From the NCBI RefSeq assembly GCF_000421465.1, contig NZ_ATXB01000001.1, forward strand, positions 2,015,001 through 2,079,000: DNA of 64,000 nt, written 5' to 3'. Within the stretch, counting starts at the first letter, position 1; every line of letters begins with the position of its first letter. A model generated the notes under the pieces. It saw only the letters and a program-made list of their open reading frames with translations. It searched no databases and had not been told where the DNA came from. This DNA is from Methylohalobius crimeensis 10Ki (GTDB lineage: Bacteria > Pseudomonadota > Gammaproteobacteria > Methylococcales > Methylothermaceae). Made by a program: the position numbers and the translations under genes. Below, in pieces: positions 43,033 through 52,220 of this stretch.

Positions 43033-45018
43033 ATGAATTTCTTAGCTTCCACCCTTCGAGAGAAAACCCGTCCGCTCCCTGGGCTTCTCACCCTACCCTG
43101 CCTCATTCTGGCAGTCTGGCTGCTCTACCGGCCGGGAATCGAAGGGGGAGCCTTCTTTTTTGACGATATTCCCAACCTTTCGGTGCTCGGCAACTTCGGG
43201 CAAGTGGATACTTGGCGGGAATGGTGGGCCTTTCTCAAATCCGGCATCGCCGGACCCACCGGCAGGCCCCTATCCTTGCTGACTTTCCTTTTCGACGGCA
43301 ACACCTGGCCAACCGATCCGGAGCCCTTTCTGCGTACCAACGTCATTCTTCATGGTCTCAACGGTGGTCTCATTTTTCTATGCACCTATCTGATTTTGAA
43401 TCCGGCCTCAAAGCCCGAATGCTATAAATATCAAGCCGCCCTGCTAACCGCTTCGCTATGGACGCTTCATCCCTACTGGGCCTCCACCGTCCTATACACG
43501 GTTCAGCGCATGGCCATGCTGAGCGCGTTTTTTGTTTTGCTGGGCATTGCAGGCTATCTCTGGGGACGCAATTTGACCCGCAACCCGGCCACCGCCAAGC
43601 GTGGTTGGACCATCGCTTTCTCGGCACTTGCGCTAGGAGGTGTTCTCGCAGTTTTTTCCAAGGAAAATGGCGCCCTGCTACCGCTGTATTTGCTCGTCAT
43701 CGAGACCATTGTGATCAGACACCTCTGGAAGGAAGAAAAAGATGCTTTCACTCGACGGTGGGTTGCTTTATTATTGATCGCTCCTTCCATTTCGATCGTC
43801 GGCTATCTCGGTTATAGGGCCGGGCTACATGGTCTGTTCGAACATCACTTCCGCCCATTCACTCCTTATGAAAGGCTCTTGACCGAGCCCCGGATCATTT
43901 TCCGCTATTTACACGATCTGTTAATTCCCAAGCCTGGCTATCCCGGCCTTTTTTACGACAACTATTCTTTCTCCACCGGATTGACGAGCCCACCCCAGAC
44001 CCTGGCGGCGATTGCCGGGCTTGTCCTCTTGGCGGGCACCTCCATACGCCTTAGACGGCAGTTTCCGTTATTCTCCTTCGCTACCCTGTTTTACCTGGCC
44101 GGACACACCCTGGAATCCACTATTTTACCGCTGGAATTGGCTTTCGAGCATCGCAATTATTTGCCCGCGGCCTTTTTGTTTACGCCAATTGCCGCTTTAT
44201 TGCTGCGTTTGCCCACGGTATACCGAAGATTAACGGTTCCCGGCATTATCGTGGTGTTGTCCGTCTTCTGTTATCAGCAAACCTCTTTATGGGGCAAGCC
44301 GGTGGAACTAAGCGTTTACTGGGCCATGAAGAATCCCGACTCCGACCGGGCCACCGTGGTCGCTTTCAGTCGCCTGCAACAACACGGCAATCCAAAGCTT
44401 GCTTTGGATTTAATCAACCAGGCATTGACCAGACGCCCGGAATCGGCCGCGCTGAATTTGGCTTCCCTGGGATTGAAAAAATCCCTGGGTACACTCTCTG
44501 AAAAGGATATCCGGCAAGCGGTTCAATCCATCGAATCTGGTCCCTACGATCCCCATGTCACTAATATCATCGAACCGATGGTGAATGATTTGATTGACAA
44601 ACATCCCGATGCCTTGGTGGCGGAGCAGGTAAGGCGCATCATCGCGGCCTTTCAAAGACGGCGGGAATACGCGCAACCTAAAGTGGAACGATTAGCATTC
44701 CTGTACCAAAAAGGCAGAATCGAACTCACACAAAAAAACATTCGGTCCGCCTGTCGCCACTTCAATACCGTTTCAAGCGAGACCGGCCGAGTCGGTACCG
44801 ATCTGAAAATCATGAGCGATCTAGCAAGCTACGGATATATATCCGATGCCCGCGCTTTTCTCATGCAGGCTAAACAACGGCTGTCGAATGGCAACAGGAA
44901 GGGACTCAGGTTTCCCGACGAATGGTATCGAAAAGAATTTATCCGACTCGCCTCGGAATTGGACGCAGCCGAATCCAAACACGGCACGCCTCCAAGGCGA
45001 TGTTCTCCTATTCTTTAA
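43033..45018 (+). CDS. polytopic GT-C-like glycosyltransferase with TPR tail
   Basis: The 661-residue protein has a hydrophobic N-terminal two-thirds with about ten membrane helices (residues 20-420), an early FFFDDIPNL acidic motif typical of GT-C enzymes, and a soluble helical tail (about 430-650) with TPR-like repeats (NPKLALDLINQALTRRPESA). It resembles the TMTC/DUF1736-type and pilin-associated glycosyltransferases encoded beside pilA. Adjacency suggests that it glycosylates the pilin, but the acceptor is inferred. The last few codons abut a transposase remnant, so its 3' end may have been rearranged. Confidence 0.7.
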   Translation: MNFLASTLREKTRPLPGLLTLPCLILAVWLLYRPGIEGGAFFFDDIPNLSVLGNFGQVDTWREWWAFLKSGIAGPTGRPLSLLTFLFDGNTWPTDPEPFLRTNVILHGLNGGLIFLCTYLILNPASKPECYKYQAALLTASLWTLHPYWASTVLYTVQRMAMLSAFFVLLGIAGYLWGRNLTRNPATAKRGWTIAFSALALGGVLAVFSKENGALLPLYLLVIETIVIRHLWKEEKDAFTRRWVALLLIAPSISIVGYLGYRAGLHGLFEHHFRPFTPYERLLTEPRIIFRYLHDLLIPKPGYPGLFYDNYSFSTGLTSPPQTLAAIAGLVLLAGTSIRLRRQFPLFSFATLFYLAGHTLESTILPLELAFEHRNYLPAAFLFTPIAALLLRLPTVYRRLTVPGIIVVLSVFCYQQTSLWGKPVELSVYWAMKNPDSDRATVVAFSRLQQHGNPKLALDLINQALTRRPESAALNLASLGLKKSLGTLSEKDIRQAVQSIESGPYDPHVTNIIEPMVNDLIDKHPDALVAEQVRRIIAAFQRRREYAQPKVERLAFLYQKGRIELTQKNIRSACRHFNTVSSETGRVGTDLKIMSDLASYGYISDARAFLMQAKQRLSNGNRKGLRFPDEWYRKEFIRLASELDAAESKHGTPPRRCSPIL

Positions 45019-45684
45019 GAAGCGAATAAAGAAGACGGGGTCAAGGGCCGGTTCTGGGAAGGCCGCTTTAAAAGCCAGGCCCTCTTGGATGAGAAGGGGC
45101 TGTTGGCCGCGATGGCTTATGTCGATTTGAACCCGATCCGGGCCGGCATCGCCGAAACGCCGGAAGCTTCCGATTTCACTTCGATCCAGGAGAGGATTCA
45201 GGCGTTGGCAAACAATGAAAATCCATCCGTCGAATCGGAAGCGTCCGCCCTTCCCTCGTCCGAATTCTCTAAACCACCCGCCTCGCCGGTCGAGCCTTCC
45301 GAAGAAGGCCATCACGCTTGCCCGCAAGCTTCACCCCAAGAAACCGGACCGATTTCCGCCCCCTTGATGCCGTTTGACGCGACGGGAAGGCTCGAAACCG
45401 CGATTCCCTTTGCCTTCGACGAGTATCTGGAACTCGTCGATTACACCGGTCGGGCCATTCGGCCGGACAAACGCGGGGCGATCCCGGCAACCACACCCAA
45501 AATCCTCGATCGGCTCGGCATCGATCCCGACCAATTCATCGCCTACGCCGACCGTCTGCTCAAGCAATTCGGCCATGCGGTCGGCGCGCCGGAAAATCTT
45601 ATCGACCTGTGCGCCGCCCGGCAGACCAAGTACTTGCGCGGCATCCGCGCGGCACGGGCGGTATTTGAGGCGAAGGCGGCATGA
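45019..45684 (+). pseudogene. RAYT (REP-associated tyrosine transposase), 3' half only
   Basis: The frame opens directly after the glycosyltransferase stop and reads KGRFWEGRFKSQALLDEKG and MAYVDLNPIRAGIAE, the second half of a TnpREP/Y1-type transposase including the presumed catalytic Tyr. The N-terminal half with the HUH motif is missing. The C-terminal extension (RLGIDPDQFIAYADRLLKQF) is intact. No start codon fits, so it is a truncated gene. RAYTs are thought to move REP palindromes, and several REP-like palindromes occur in this window. Part of its C-terminus recurs at 47387-47443. Confidence 0.82.
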
Positions 45685-45747
45685 CGAATTGGCCCGCTTA
45701 TGTCAAACTGAGATTCATTCGACCCGATACTTTGGAGGTTCGAACCG

Positions 45748-46341
45748 ATGGAACCGGCGCTGCGTGATCCCGACTTCCATACTTACGGCGAATACCTGAC
45801 CTGGCCCGAGGATGTCCGCTACGAATTGATCGACGGTCGGGCCTACCTCATGGCGCCCGCGCCCACGCTAGATCATCAGGACATCACCGGCGAAATTTAC
45901 CGTCAATTGGCCAATCAATTGGAAGGCAAACCCTGCCGTCCTTTCATCGCGCCGGTGGACGTGCGCCTGCCCAAACAGGACGAAGCGGACGATGCAATCG
46001 ACACTGTCGTCCAGCCGGATGTTCTGGTGGTCTGCGACGAAACCAAGCTGGACCGGCGCGGGGTGCGCGGGGCGCCGGATCTGGTGGTGGAGGTCTTGTC
46101 TCCGGCCACCGCCTTTCACGACCATCAACGCAAACGGGCGATTTACGAACGCACCGGCGTTAGGGAATATTGGCTGGTGGATCCGATCGAACGCTTGATC
46201 ACCGTTTACCACCTGGTAAACGGGCGTTACGGTAAACCCGAGATCCACGCAATGCGCGGAGAAACCCCCATACTAGTCCTGCCGGATGCGGTCATTCGCT
46301 GGGATGCCCTCCTTCAGCGCTTGCCGGAATCCGACGATTAA
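45748..46341 (+). CDS. Uma2-family (PD-(D/E)XK) protein
   Basis: The 197-residue protein belongs to the Uma2/DUF820 family of the restriction-endonuclease fold. Expected elements are EDVRYELIDGRAYLMAPAP near residues 22-40, the acidic residue in VVQPDVLVVCDE near 90 and the DLVVEVLSPAT core near 110. YERTGVREYWLVDPIERLITV follows. The family is abundant in cyanobacteria and mobile regions and its role is unclear. A remnant of its C-terminus occurs at 47490-47667 beside the RAYT remnant, showing that the RAYT-Uma2 pair was once present twice. Confidence 0.85.
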   Translation: MEPALRDPDFHTYGEYLTWPEDVRYELIDGRAYLMAPAPTLDHQDITGEIYRQLANQLEGKPCRPFIAPVDVRLPKQDEADDAIDTVVQPDVLVVCDETKLDRRGVRGAPDLVVEVLSPATAFHDHQRKRAIYERTGVREYWLVDPIERLITVYHLVNGRYGKPEIHAMRGETPILVLPDAVIRWDALLQRLPESDD

Positions 46342-46425
46342 TCCATCCATTGGTCCAAAGAGGAATCCTCCATTATCGATAATTGGTTTTATCCCATCGC
46401 AACCGGGATCCTGGCAGGGATCACG

Positions 46426-46680
46426 ATGGCAATGCTGATCGCGTTTCTGGTCATGCCGTTTCCGAAACAACCGGCGGTGGTCTATCTGGATGCCCCTTAC
46501 TGCCAGGCGTTGATCGATGCCGGTTTTAAACCCATTTTGCTTGAGGAAGGTTGTTGGCTCGAAGGAAAAACGCGGATAAAAAAAGAGTGGATCAATCTGA
46601 CTGTCAAGAACAAAACCATCACGGTGCCCTACCAGGCGGTGACGACAATCGTTTGGTTAAAAGATGTTCCCAGGTTGTGA
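46426..46680 (+). CDS. small membrane-anchored protein, start uncertain
   Basis: The 84-residue frame begins inside a hydrophobic segment (MAMLIAFLVMPFPKQP) and continues with AGFKPILLEEGCWLEGKTRI. The open frame extends upstream in phase (NWFYPIATGILAGI), so the true start is probably earlier, perhaps a non-ATG codon near 46371 after AAAGAGG. No family is recognised. It lies between Uma2 and a decayed toxin gene in a region rich in remnants. Confidence 0.4.
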   Translation: MAMLIAFLVMPFPKQPAVVYLDAPYCQALIDAGFKPILLEEGCWLEGKTRIKKEWINLTVKNKTITVPYQAVTTIVWLKDVPRL

Positions 46681-46791
46681 AAAACCGGATGCATCCGAAT
46701 CGGAGGGAAAAGGCGGGAAAAGGGACACCCATTTAGAATTTAGACTTTGCTGTTATGATCCGAGTAGATTCTGAGCGCCGAGACGTTTGAA

Positions 46792-47041
46792 TCAGCATCC
46801 GGCGATCCGGTCCACCAGGAAACGGGCTGTCACTATCCGGGTCATGGCATGTTTCTCCAACCCTAAAAGGTCGCTTTTGTCACCGGTGACCAAAAAATCC
46901 GCCCGGGTCTTTTCGGCAACGGCCAGTAGCCAGTTGTCGTCAGGATCGGGCGAGCGATCGATTTGTGGCAATGGATCGGCGAGCAAAGCTAATGATTAAC
47001 AGCATGGACAGCAGGATGTTGGTGTCGAGAACGGCTCGCAT
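46792..47041 (-). pseudogene. PIN-domain toxin with internal deletion
   Basis: The minus strand starts MRAVLDTNILLSML with the first catalytic Asp, then within about 20 codons jumps to SPDPDDNWLLAVAEKTRADF and LVTGDKSDLL in another frame, the C-terminal part of a PIN_3-type toxin. About 60 residues in the middle are missing. It follows its antitoxin by 7 bases. It is almost certainly inactive. Confidence 0.75.
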
Positions 47042-47048
47042 GCCAAAG

Positions 47049-47303
47049 TCAGATTTGATCGCGTCGTTCCGATCTGACCTCACGCACCGCCTCATCGATC
47101 GCCGCTTCCAGAGTTTCCGGCGAGAGATCCAGGTTACGTTCTTTGATCTCCTGGACGGTCTGATCCAGTATCCGCCAGCGAATGGCCTCCTCGACAAAAC
47201 GGGACAGATCGCCTTTCTTCATACCCCGGGCGCCAAGGAATCCACGCAGGAAAAGGTCAGTGTCCCTGGAAATCTTGATAGTCAAACGGACGGTTTCGGA
47301 CAT
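47049..47303 (-). CDS. antitoxin-like protein of a decayed toxin module
   Basis: The 84-residue protein begins MSETVRLTIKISRDTDLFLR and continues GMKKGDLSRFVEEAIRWRIL, a ribbon-helix-helix-like pattern, with an acidic/basic helical tail EAAIDEAVREVRSERRDQI. Position upstream of a PIN toxin remnant supports an antitoxin. The toxin has lost its centre, so the antitoxin is orphaned. Function beyond self-regulation is doubtful. Confidence 0.65.
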   Translation of the reverse strand: MSETVRLTIKISRDTDLFLRGFLGARGMKKGDLSRFVEEAIRWRILDQTVQEIKERNLDLSPETLEAAIDEAVREVRSERRDQI

Positions 47304-47386
47304 GTCAACGCTCCAAGATAATGGATGACTGTGTGACTATGATACCATCTGATTAGTTTTGGAGAAGTAAAGGGACACCACTTTTA

Positions 47387-47667
47387 AATCCCGACCAATT
47401 CATCACCTACGCCGATCGTCTGCTCAAGCAATTCGGCCATGCGGTCTTGGCAACGATTCAATTTTTCCCGACGGTCGAGGCGTTCCGTGGTCGGCGAAAG
47501 GAACTCCCCCCCACCATACAGCTGATCACCTGCTATCATTTAAATAACGGCAGCTACGGCAAGCCGGACATTCAAGCAATGCGAGACGAATCACCGGTGA
47601 AAAACCGCCGCGTGGCTCGATTCGCCCGGATAACCTGATCCAACGATTGCCTAAAGCCGAAGATTAA
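47387..47667 (+). pseudogene. remnant of a second RAYT-Uma2 pair
   Basis: 47391-47443 matches the RAYT C-terminus at 45525-45576 almost base for base (both encode PDQFI.YADRLLKQFGHAV). 47515-47667 encodes QLITCYHLNNGSYGKPDIQA and ends LIQRLPKAED, matching the Uma2 C-terminus LITVYHLVNGRYGKPEIHA and LLQRLPESDD. The rest is deleted or shifted. Its final TAA is followed directly by the ATG of the DUF1631 gene. Confidence 0.75.
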
Positions 47668-49974
47668 ATGCAAGCCGCATCCGTCTCCGCCGCCGGGGTG
47701 CTTCCCCGCTACATCGATCTGGCCCACCGCTGCCGCGAGCAGGTGGTAAAGGACTTCAGTGTTCGATTCCATGATTTTCTCGAGGAACTCCCCCAGATCC
47801 TGCTCCAACTGGCGGATCAGGCGGAAAGCAATGTATTCCAAGCCCATTGCATGGACGTCCGCCAAGAAGTTCGTGAGCATCGGAGAAGCATGGCGCAGGA
47901 CTTTCTCAATGAGCTGATGGCCGGTTTCGAGCGTTTTATCCTCGGCCACGCCAACCCGCCGCCGAATACGTCGGATGCCTCCTCGACAGAACGTCATAAG
48001 CTCTCCCTCGTGGAAAAGGAATCCTTCGAAATCGAACTGGCCTTCGATACGGTCGTAGGCAGCGCCTGTACCCATCTCAGCGAGTCTCTGTTCACCCTCG
48101 ACCATCGCCTGGCGGTCATCAATGGCGGGTTCAAGCCGGGGGAACGCAACGCCGCGTTGCCCGGTGGGCCGAGACATGTCTGCGACGCTTTCCGTGCCGC
48201 TCTGGCCACGCTCCAAATTCCGGTCGATACCGGTGTCAAAATCAGCCTGATCGAAGCTTTCGACGATCAGGTGATCCAGAAGGCGGAAGGGATCTATCAA
48301 CAATACAACCGATCGTTGATCGAAGCGGGAATCCTCCCTAATTTGGAGGAACATCCGGTTTACGCCCCTTCGACGAATTCAGAGCGGGATACCGCACGGG
48401 AACAAGCACCAACAGTAACCGAGGCACCGGAAAAGGAAGATTCGGCTACCGAGTCCGCAACGTCGGAAACTGAACGCTCCCCTGCAGCCGACGGCATCCC
48501 GACGGACACGCGCGAAGAAATCCACGAACAGGGCATTTTCCAAAACATCAGCGACCTGCTGCGCCAACGTCGCGGGCCGGCAGCCCAAGCCGCCGATTCG
48601 GCCGGAGCCGGCCGCGATCTCGGCCAACTGATGGACGCCCTCAAAACCCTCCGCAGCGACAACAACGGACGGCCGGGTACCGTCCCCACCAACATCGCGC
48701 AACAACCTTTGGAGCAAATTCGAGCGGAATTTGCCGCCCAGCTGTCGCAATTGGCCCGCTTGATTCAACAACACCAAGTCTCCCACACGGACGCCGACGT
48801 CATCGAGTTGGTGGGCATGTTGTTCGAACAGGTTCTCAACGACTCCAATCTTCCCGACTCGGTCAAGGCCTTGCTGAGTCATCTGCACACACCTTACCTG
48901 AAACTCGCCTTGGTGGATCGCGAGTTCTTCTTCAAACGCCGCCACCCCGCGCGCCGATTGCTCAACACCTTGACCCGGGCCGGTGCCTTGTGCAACGCGA
49001 CCGAAAAGAACGAGCAGGTTGTCTATACCCGTATGCGGGAAACAGTCGACCGAATCCTAACCGAATTCGACGATAACGTTGAGCTATTCGACCATTTATT
49101 GTCGGAATTCGAGACGTTTCTGGAGACATTCCGGCAACGCGCGCGGATGCTGGAAAAGCGCGCGATCGAAAAGGCCAAGGGCCAGGAGCGTTTGCGCGAG
49201 GCCAGGCAACATGTGGCACGGCAATTGGTTCAGGCGGTGCGCGGTCAATCCTTGCCCAAAGCCGCGGAAAAACTGTTGTTCGGTCCCTGGGCCAATCTGC
49301 TGGTGCTGTTATATCTCCGCAAAAGCGAAGACAACGAAACCCGGCAATATTATCTCGACCTCACGCGCGAAATTATTTGGAGCGTCCAGCCCAAAACCAC
49401 TTCGGCGGAGCAAAGCGAGCTGCGGCGAAGACTGCCCGCCCTACAGCAATCGATTCAAAAAGGGCTCGCCTTGCTTGGCGACCCGGAAAACCGCTCCGAC
49501 CGCCTGCTGGAAGAGTTGAGATGCTGTCAGGAGGTCGCCTTCGTCAGCGACGGCGATAGTTGGGAATTGCCGGAACCTCAAGAAGCCATCGATCCCGGTC
49601 ACTACCCTTTACTCCAAGATCTCTCGCCGGAAGTGCTCCCCGGACGGAATGCCTCCTCGAACGAATCCTCGCCGGACCTGGAAGGACTTACCCGGCGCCT
49701 GCGAAAGCTGAAGCTGGGTACCTGGTTCGAATTCGAAGACGCCGAAACCGGAAGGCCTTTCCGGGCCAAACTTTCCTGGTACAGCCCCAAGACCGGTTAC
49801 ACCATTTTCGTGAATCAGGCAGGGGTTCAGGTAGCGGTCAAATCCTTGACCAAACTGGCCGAGGAAATGCTGGCATGCCAAACCAGGCAGCTCGAATGGG
49901 ACAAAAGACCGTTCGTGGAACGCGCCATCCAACGCATTTATGCCTTGCTCGGCGGCGCCAATCAGGTCGGTTAA
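47668..49974 (+). CDS. DUF1631 family protein
   Basis: This 768-residue soluble protein matches the DUF1631 family (sometimes misnamed thymidine phosphorylase): an N-terminal block beginning LPRYIDLAHRCREQVVKDFS, a helical middle with a low-complexity acidic linker (about 235-280), and a C-terminal segment LGTWFEFEDAETGRPFRAKL near residue 685 that resembles a PilZ-like barrel. The function is unknown. The start lies directly after the stop of the Uma2 remnant, with no recognisable ribosome site, so the promoter may have been replaced or the true start lies a little downstream. A structured repeat begins one base after its stop. Confidence 0.8.
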   Translation: MQAASVSAAGVLPRYIDLAHRCREQVVKDFSVRFHDFLEELPQILLQLADQAESNVFQAHCMDVRQEVREHRRSMAQDFLNELMAGFERFILGHANPPPNTSDASSTERHKLSLVEKESFEIELAFDTVVGSACTHLSESLFTLDHRLAVINGGFKPGERNAALPGGPRHVCDAFRAALATLQIPVDTGVKISLIEAFDDQVIQKAEGIYQQYNRSLIEAGILPNLEEHPVYAPSTNSERDTAREQAPTVTEAPEKEDSATESATSETERSPAADGIPTDTREEIHEQGIFQNISDLLRQRRGPAAQAADSAGAGRDLGQLMDALKTLRSDNNGRPGTVPTNIAQQPLEQIRAEFAAQLSQLARLIQQHQVSHTDADVIELVGMLFEQVLNDSNLPDSVKALLSHLHTPYLKLALVDREFFFKRRHPARRLLNTLTRAGALCNATEKNEQVVYTRMRETVDRILTEFDDNVELFDHLLSEFETFLETFRQRARMLEKRAIEKAKGQERLREARQHVARQLVQAVRGQSLPKAAEKLLFGPWANLLVLLYLRKSEDNETRQYYLDLTREIIWSVQPKTTSAEQSELRRRLPALQQSIQKGLALLGDPENRSDRLLEELRCCQEVAFVSDGDSWELPEPQEAIDPGHYPLLQDLSPEVLPGRNASSNESSPDLEGLTRRLRKLKLGTWFEFEDAETGRPFRAKLSWYSPKTGYTIFVNQAGVQVAVKSLTKLAEEMLACQTRQLEWDKRPFVERAIQRIYALLGGANQVG

Positions 49975-49975
49975 A

Positions 49976-50080
49976 TGGAGCAGGTGGGTACGATACGGGG
50001 CCGTTCGCAGCAGGGATGCTGCGATTCGAGCGTACAAGGACGTATTTACAGCGTGTCCCGTATCGTACTCACCTGCTCCA
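49976..50080 (-). repeat. structured dispersed repeat, copy 3
   Basis: The arms TGGAGCAGGTGGGTACGATA and TATCGTACTCACCTGCTCCA pair over about 25 bp, with differences only as G-U wobbles on one strand. The core repeats GCAGCAGGGATGCTGC and CGATTCGAGCGTACAAGGA. It begins one base after the DUF1631 stop and ends 17 bases past the yqaA stop, so it sits between convergent genes. The arms differ entirely from the arms of the other two copies. Confidence 0.9.
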
Positions 50081-50097
50081 TGGCGAACACCTCTCCT

Positions 50098-50676
50098 TCA
50101 GCGGGACAGATAAACCCCTCCCAAAACCAGCGCAGCCAAGCCCACCGACGCCCAACCGATCCGGTTGATATGCCGGTAGATCGCCTGTTCCAATCGTTCT
50201 CCCCCCCAGGCAATCAAGCCCGCCAGCAAAAAAAACCGGCCGCCGCGGCCGATGAACGATGCTAACAAGAAAAGCAGCGGATTCATGGCCAGTGTGCCGG
50301 CGGCGATGGTAAATATTTTGTAGGGAATAGGGGAAAAACCCGCCAACAGAATCGCCCAAAACCCCCAGCGCCCGAACCACTGCTGGGCGGTCAAGTAAGC
50401 CTCCCAATAACCCCACTGCTGAAGCCAGGGCGCCACGACTGCGAAAAAGAAAAAACCGATGGCATAACCGAACACCCCGCCCAGGACCGAGGCGAAGGTG
50501 GTCAAGGTCGCCAGACGCCAGGCCCGGCCCGGTCGAGCCAGCGTCATGGGCGCCAGCATGACATCCGGAGGCACGGGGGAAAACGCCGACTCGGTGAAAC
50601 TCAAGGCAAATAGATACCAACCGGCATGGCGATGGCGGGCATAAGACATGACCCGGCGATACAAACCCTCGAACAT
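50098..50676 (-). CDS. yqaA: YqaA/DedA-family membrane protein
   Basis: The 192-residue protein has about four to five membrane helices and the family motif ESAFSPVPPDVMLAPM near residue 30, with GFSPIPYKIFTIAAG near 112. DedA/VTT-domain proteins are thought to flip or translocate lipids. It follows pcm, its start sharing the last base of the pcm stop, in the common surE-pcm-yqaA order. The structured repeat lies just 3' of it, where nlpD is found in some relatives. Confidence 0.9.
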   Translation of the reverse strand: MFEGLYRRVMSYARHRHAGWYLFALSFTESAFSPVPPDVMLAPMTLARPGRAWRLATLTTFASVLGGVFGYAIGFFFFAVVAPWLQQWGYWEAYLTAQQWFGRWGFWAILLAGFSPIPYKIFTIAAGTLAMNPLLFLLASFIGRGGRFFLLAGLIAWGGERLEQAIYRHINRIGWASVGLAALVLGGVYLSR

Positions 50677-51335
50677 CAGTTCACGCCCCCTACCAAGGGG
50701 ACGAAGCGAACCCGTTCGATATCCTCCACTTCATAATCGGTGTCCGTGCGCGTAATCCGCTTGAGCACCTGGTCTCCGTCCTGGTCGATCGGAATGACCA
50801 TCACTCCGCCGTTGCCCAGTTGACGCAGGAGAGCATCGGGAATTTCCCCCGCCGCCGCGGTGATCACGATGGCATCGTAAGGCGCGTATTTGGGCCATCC
50901 CCAACCGCCGTCACTGTGATGATATTTGACGTTGTAGACCTTCAAGTCGTAAAGCCGGAAGCGGGTCTTTTTCTGCAACGCCTCGATCCTCTCGACGGTA
51001 TAGACGGTTCCGCACATGTGTGCCAGAACCGCGGTCTGGTATCCCGAACCGGTGCCCACTTCCAACACTTTTTCCGGCCGGCGCTGACCGATCGCCAGCT
51101 CGGTCAAACGCGCCACGGTATAAGGCTGGGAAATGGTTTGTCCGAAGCCGATGGGCAAGGCGGTATCCTCGTAGGCACGGCTGGCCAAGGCTTCCTCCAC
51201 GAACAGATGGCGGGGCACCGCGGCCATCGCCTCCAGCACCCTGGCATTGAAGATGCCTTGTTCGCGCAAACGCTGCACCATCCGCTCGCGGGTGCGGCGA
51301 GAGGTCATTCCGATCCCGTCTCTGTGTACGCTCAC
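50676..51335 (-). CDS. pcm: protein-L-isoaspartate O-methyltransferase
   Basis: The 219-residue enzyme repairs isoaspartyl residues with S-adenosylmethionine. It has the family start region [38 protein letters not shown] near residue 60 and the cofactor loop [16 protein letters not shown] near 86. The GTG at 51335 overlaps the surE stop as GTGA and yields the usual family length; an ATG at 51308 is an alternative. The frame upstream to 51494 lies in surE and is not coding. Confidence 0.94.
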   Translation of the reverse strand: MSVHRDGIGMTSRRTRERMVQRLREQGIFNARVLEAMAAVPRHLFVEEALASRAYEDTALPIGFGQTISQPYTVARLTELAIGQRRPEKVLEVGTGSGYQTAVLAHMCGTVYTVERIEALQKKTRFRLYDLKVYNVKYHHSDGGWGWPKYAPYDAIVITAAAGEIPDALLRQLGNGGVMVIPIDQDGDQVLKRITRTDTDYEVEDIERVRFVPLVGGVN

Positions 51336-52087
51336 GTTAAAGGACCCTCCGGCAGCCAATCGGCGATGGGATCGATGGTATGGTAACGGGTCAGATCGAT
51401 CTGGAGAGGAGAAACCGAGACGTACTGAGAGCGGATGGCGTGAAAGTCCGTCCCCGGTCCGGCATCCTGCTCGGGCCCGGCGGGACCGATCCAATAAATC
51501 GTCCGCCCCCGGGGGTCGCTCGCCTTGATTACCGGTTCGGCCTTGTGGCGCTGACCCAGACGGGTGGAGCGGAATCCACGGATCTCGCTCAGGGGAAGAT
51601 CGGGGACGTTGACGTTGAAAATGGTGTCAGGGGGCAAGGGATTCTCTTCCATCCGATCCAACAACCGCAAGGCCACCGCCACCGCTGTATCGAAATGACG
51701 GGGATTGTCGCCGGCCAAAGACATCGCCACCGCGGGCAGTCCCAGGAAGCGTCCCTCGGTGGCGGCAGCCACCGTGCCGGAATAAAGCACATCGTCGCCC
51801 AAATTGGCGCCGTGATTGATCCCCGCCAGCACCATATCGGGCTCTTCCTCCAGCAAGCCGGTGATGGCCACGTGAACGCAATCGGTGGGGGTGCCGTCCA
51901 CCCGGTAAAATCCATTATCGGTTCGCGTGATTCTAAGCGGCCGGTCGAGGGTCAGGGAATTGCTGGCCCCGCTGCGGTTACGGTCGGGCGCCACCACCGT
52001 GACCCTCGCCCTTCGGCGCAAGGCCTCGGCCAAACGCACCAGCCCCCGGGCCATGTAACCGTCGTCGTTACTGAGCAGAATATGCAT
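51332..52087 (-). CDS. surE: 5'/3'-nucleotidase SurE
   Basis: The 251-residue nucleotidase or stationary-phase survival protein begins [20 protein letters not shown] with the metal-binding DD pair. [17 protein letters not shown] near residue 40 and [20 protein letters not shown] near 86 complete the active site. It is the first gene of surE-pcm-yqaA on the minus strand. A terminator of the upstream dgt gene separates it from dgt. Confidence 0.97.
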   Translation of the reverse strand: MHILLSNDDGYMARGLVRLAEALRRRARVTVVAPDRNRSGASNSLTLDRPLRITRTDNGFYRVDGTPTDCVHVAITGLLEEEPDMVLAGINHGANLGDDVLYSGTVAAATEGRFLGLPAVAMSLAGDNPRHFDTAVAVALRLLDRMEENPLPPDTIFNVNVPDLPLSEIRGFRSTRLGQRHKAEPVIKASDPRGRTIYWIGPAGPEQDAGPGTDFHAIRSQYVSVSPLQIDLTRYHTIDPIADWLPEGPLT

Positions 52088-52148
52088 TTTTTACCGCCAT
52101 ACCACAAAACTTTGTAATTTTACCCAAGTTGACCGGTCTCTGTCCGGT

Positions 52149-52183
52149 CAAATTATAAAGAGCCGGAGAGAGCGCTCCGGCTC
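52149..52183 (-). terminator. dgt terminator
   Basis: GAGCCGGAG (52160-52168) pairs with CTCCGGCTC (52175-52183), with a six-base loop. On the minus strand the stem is followed by TTTATAATTT. It lies 38 bases after the dgt stop and before surE. Confidence 0.85.
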
Positions 52184-52220
52184 GGGTTTCGTTCTGTACC
52201 GAATCAATATCTTAGATGGT

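Noticed and set aside
46940-47197. An 85-residue minus-strand protein
   Set aside because: It joins antisense or shifted antitoxin sequence to the N-terminus of the decayed PIN toxin and is not a real product.
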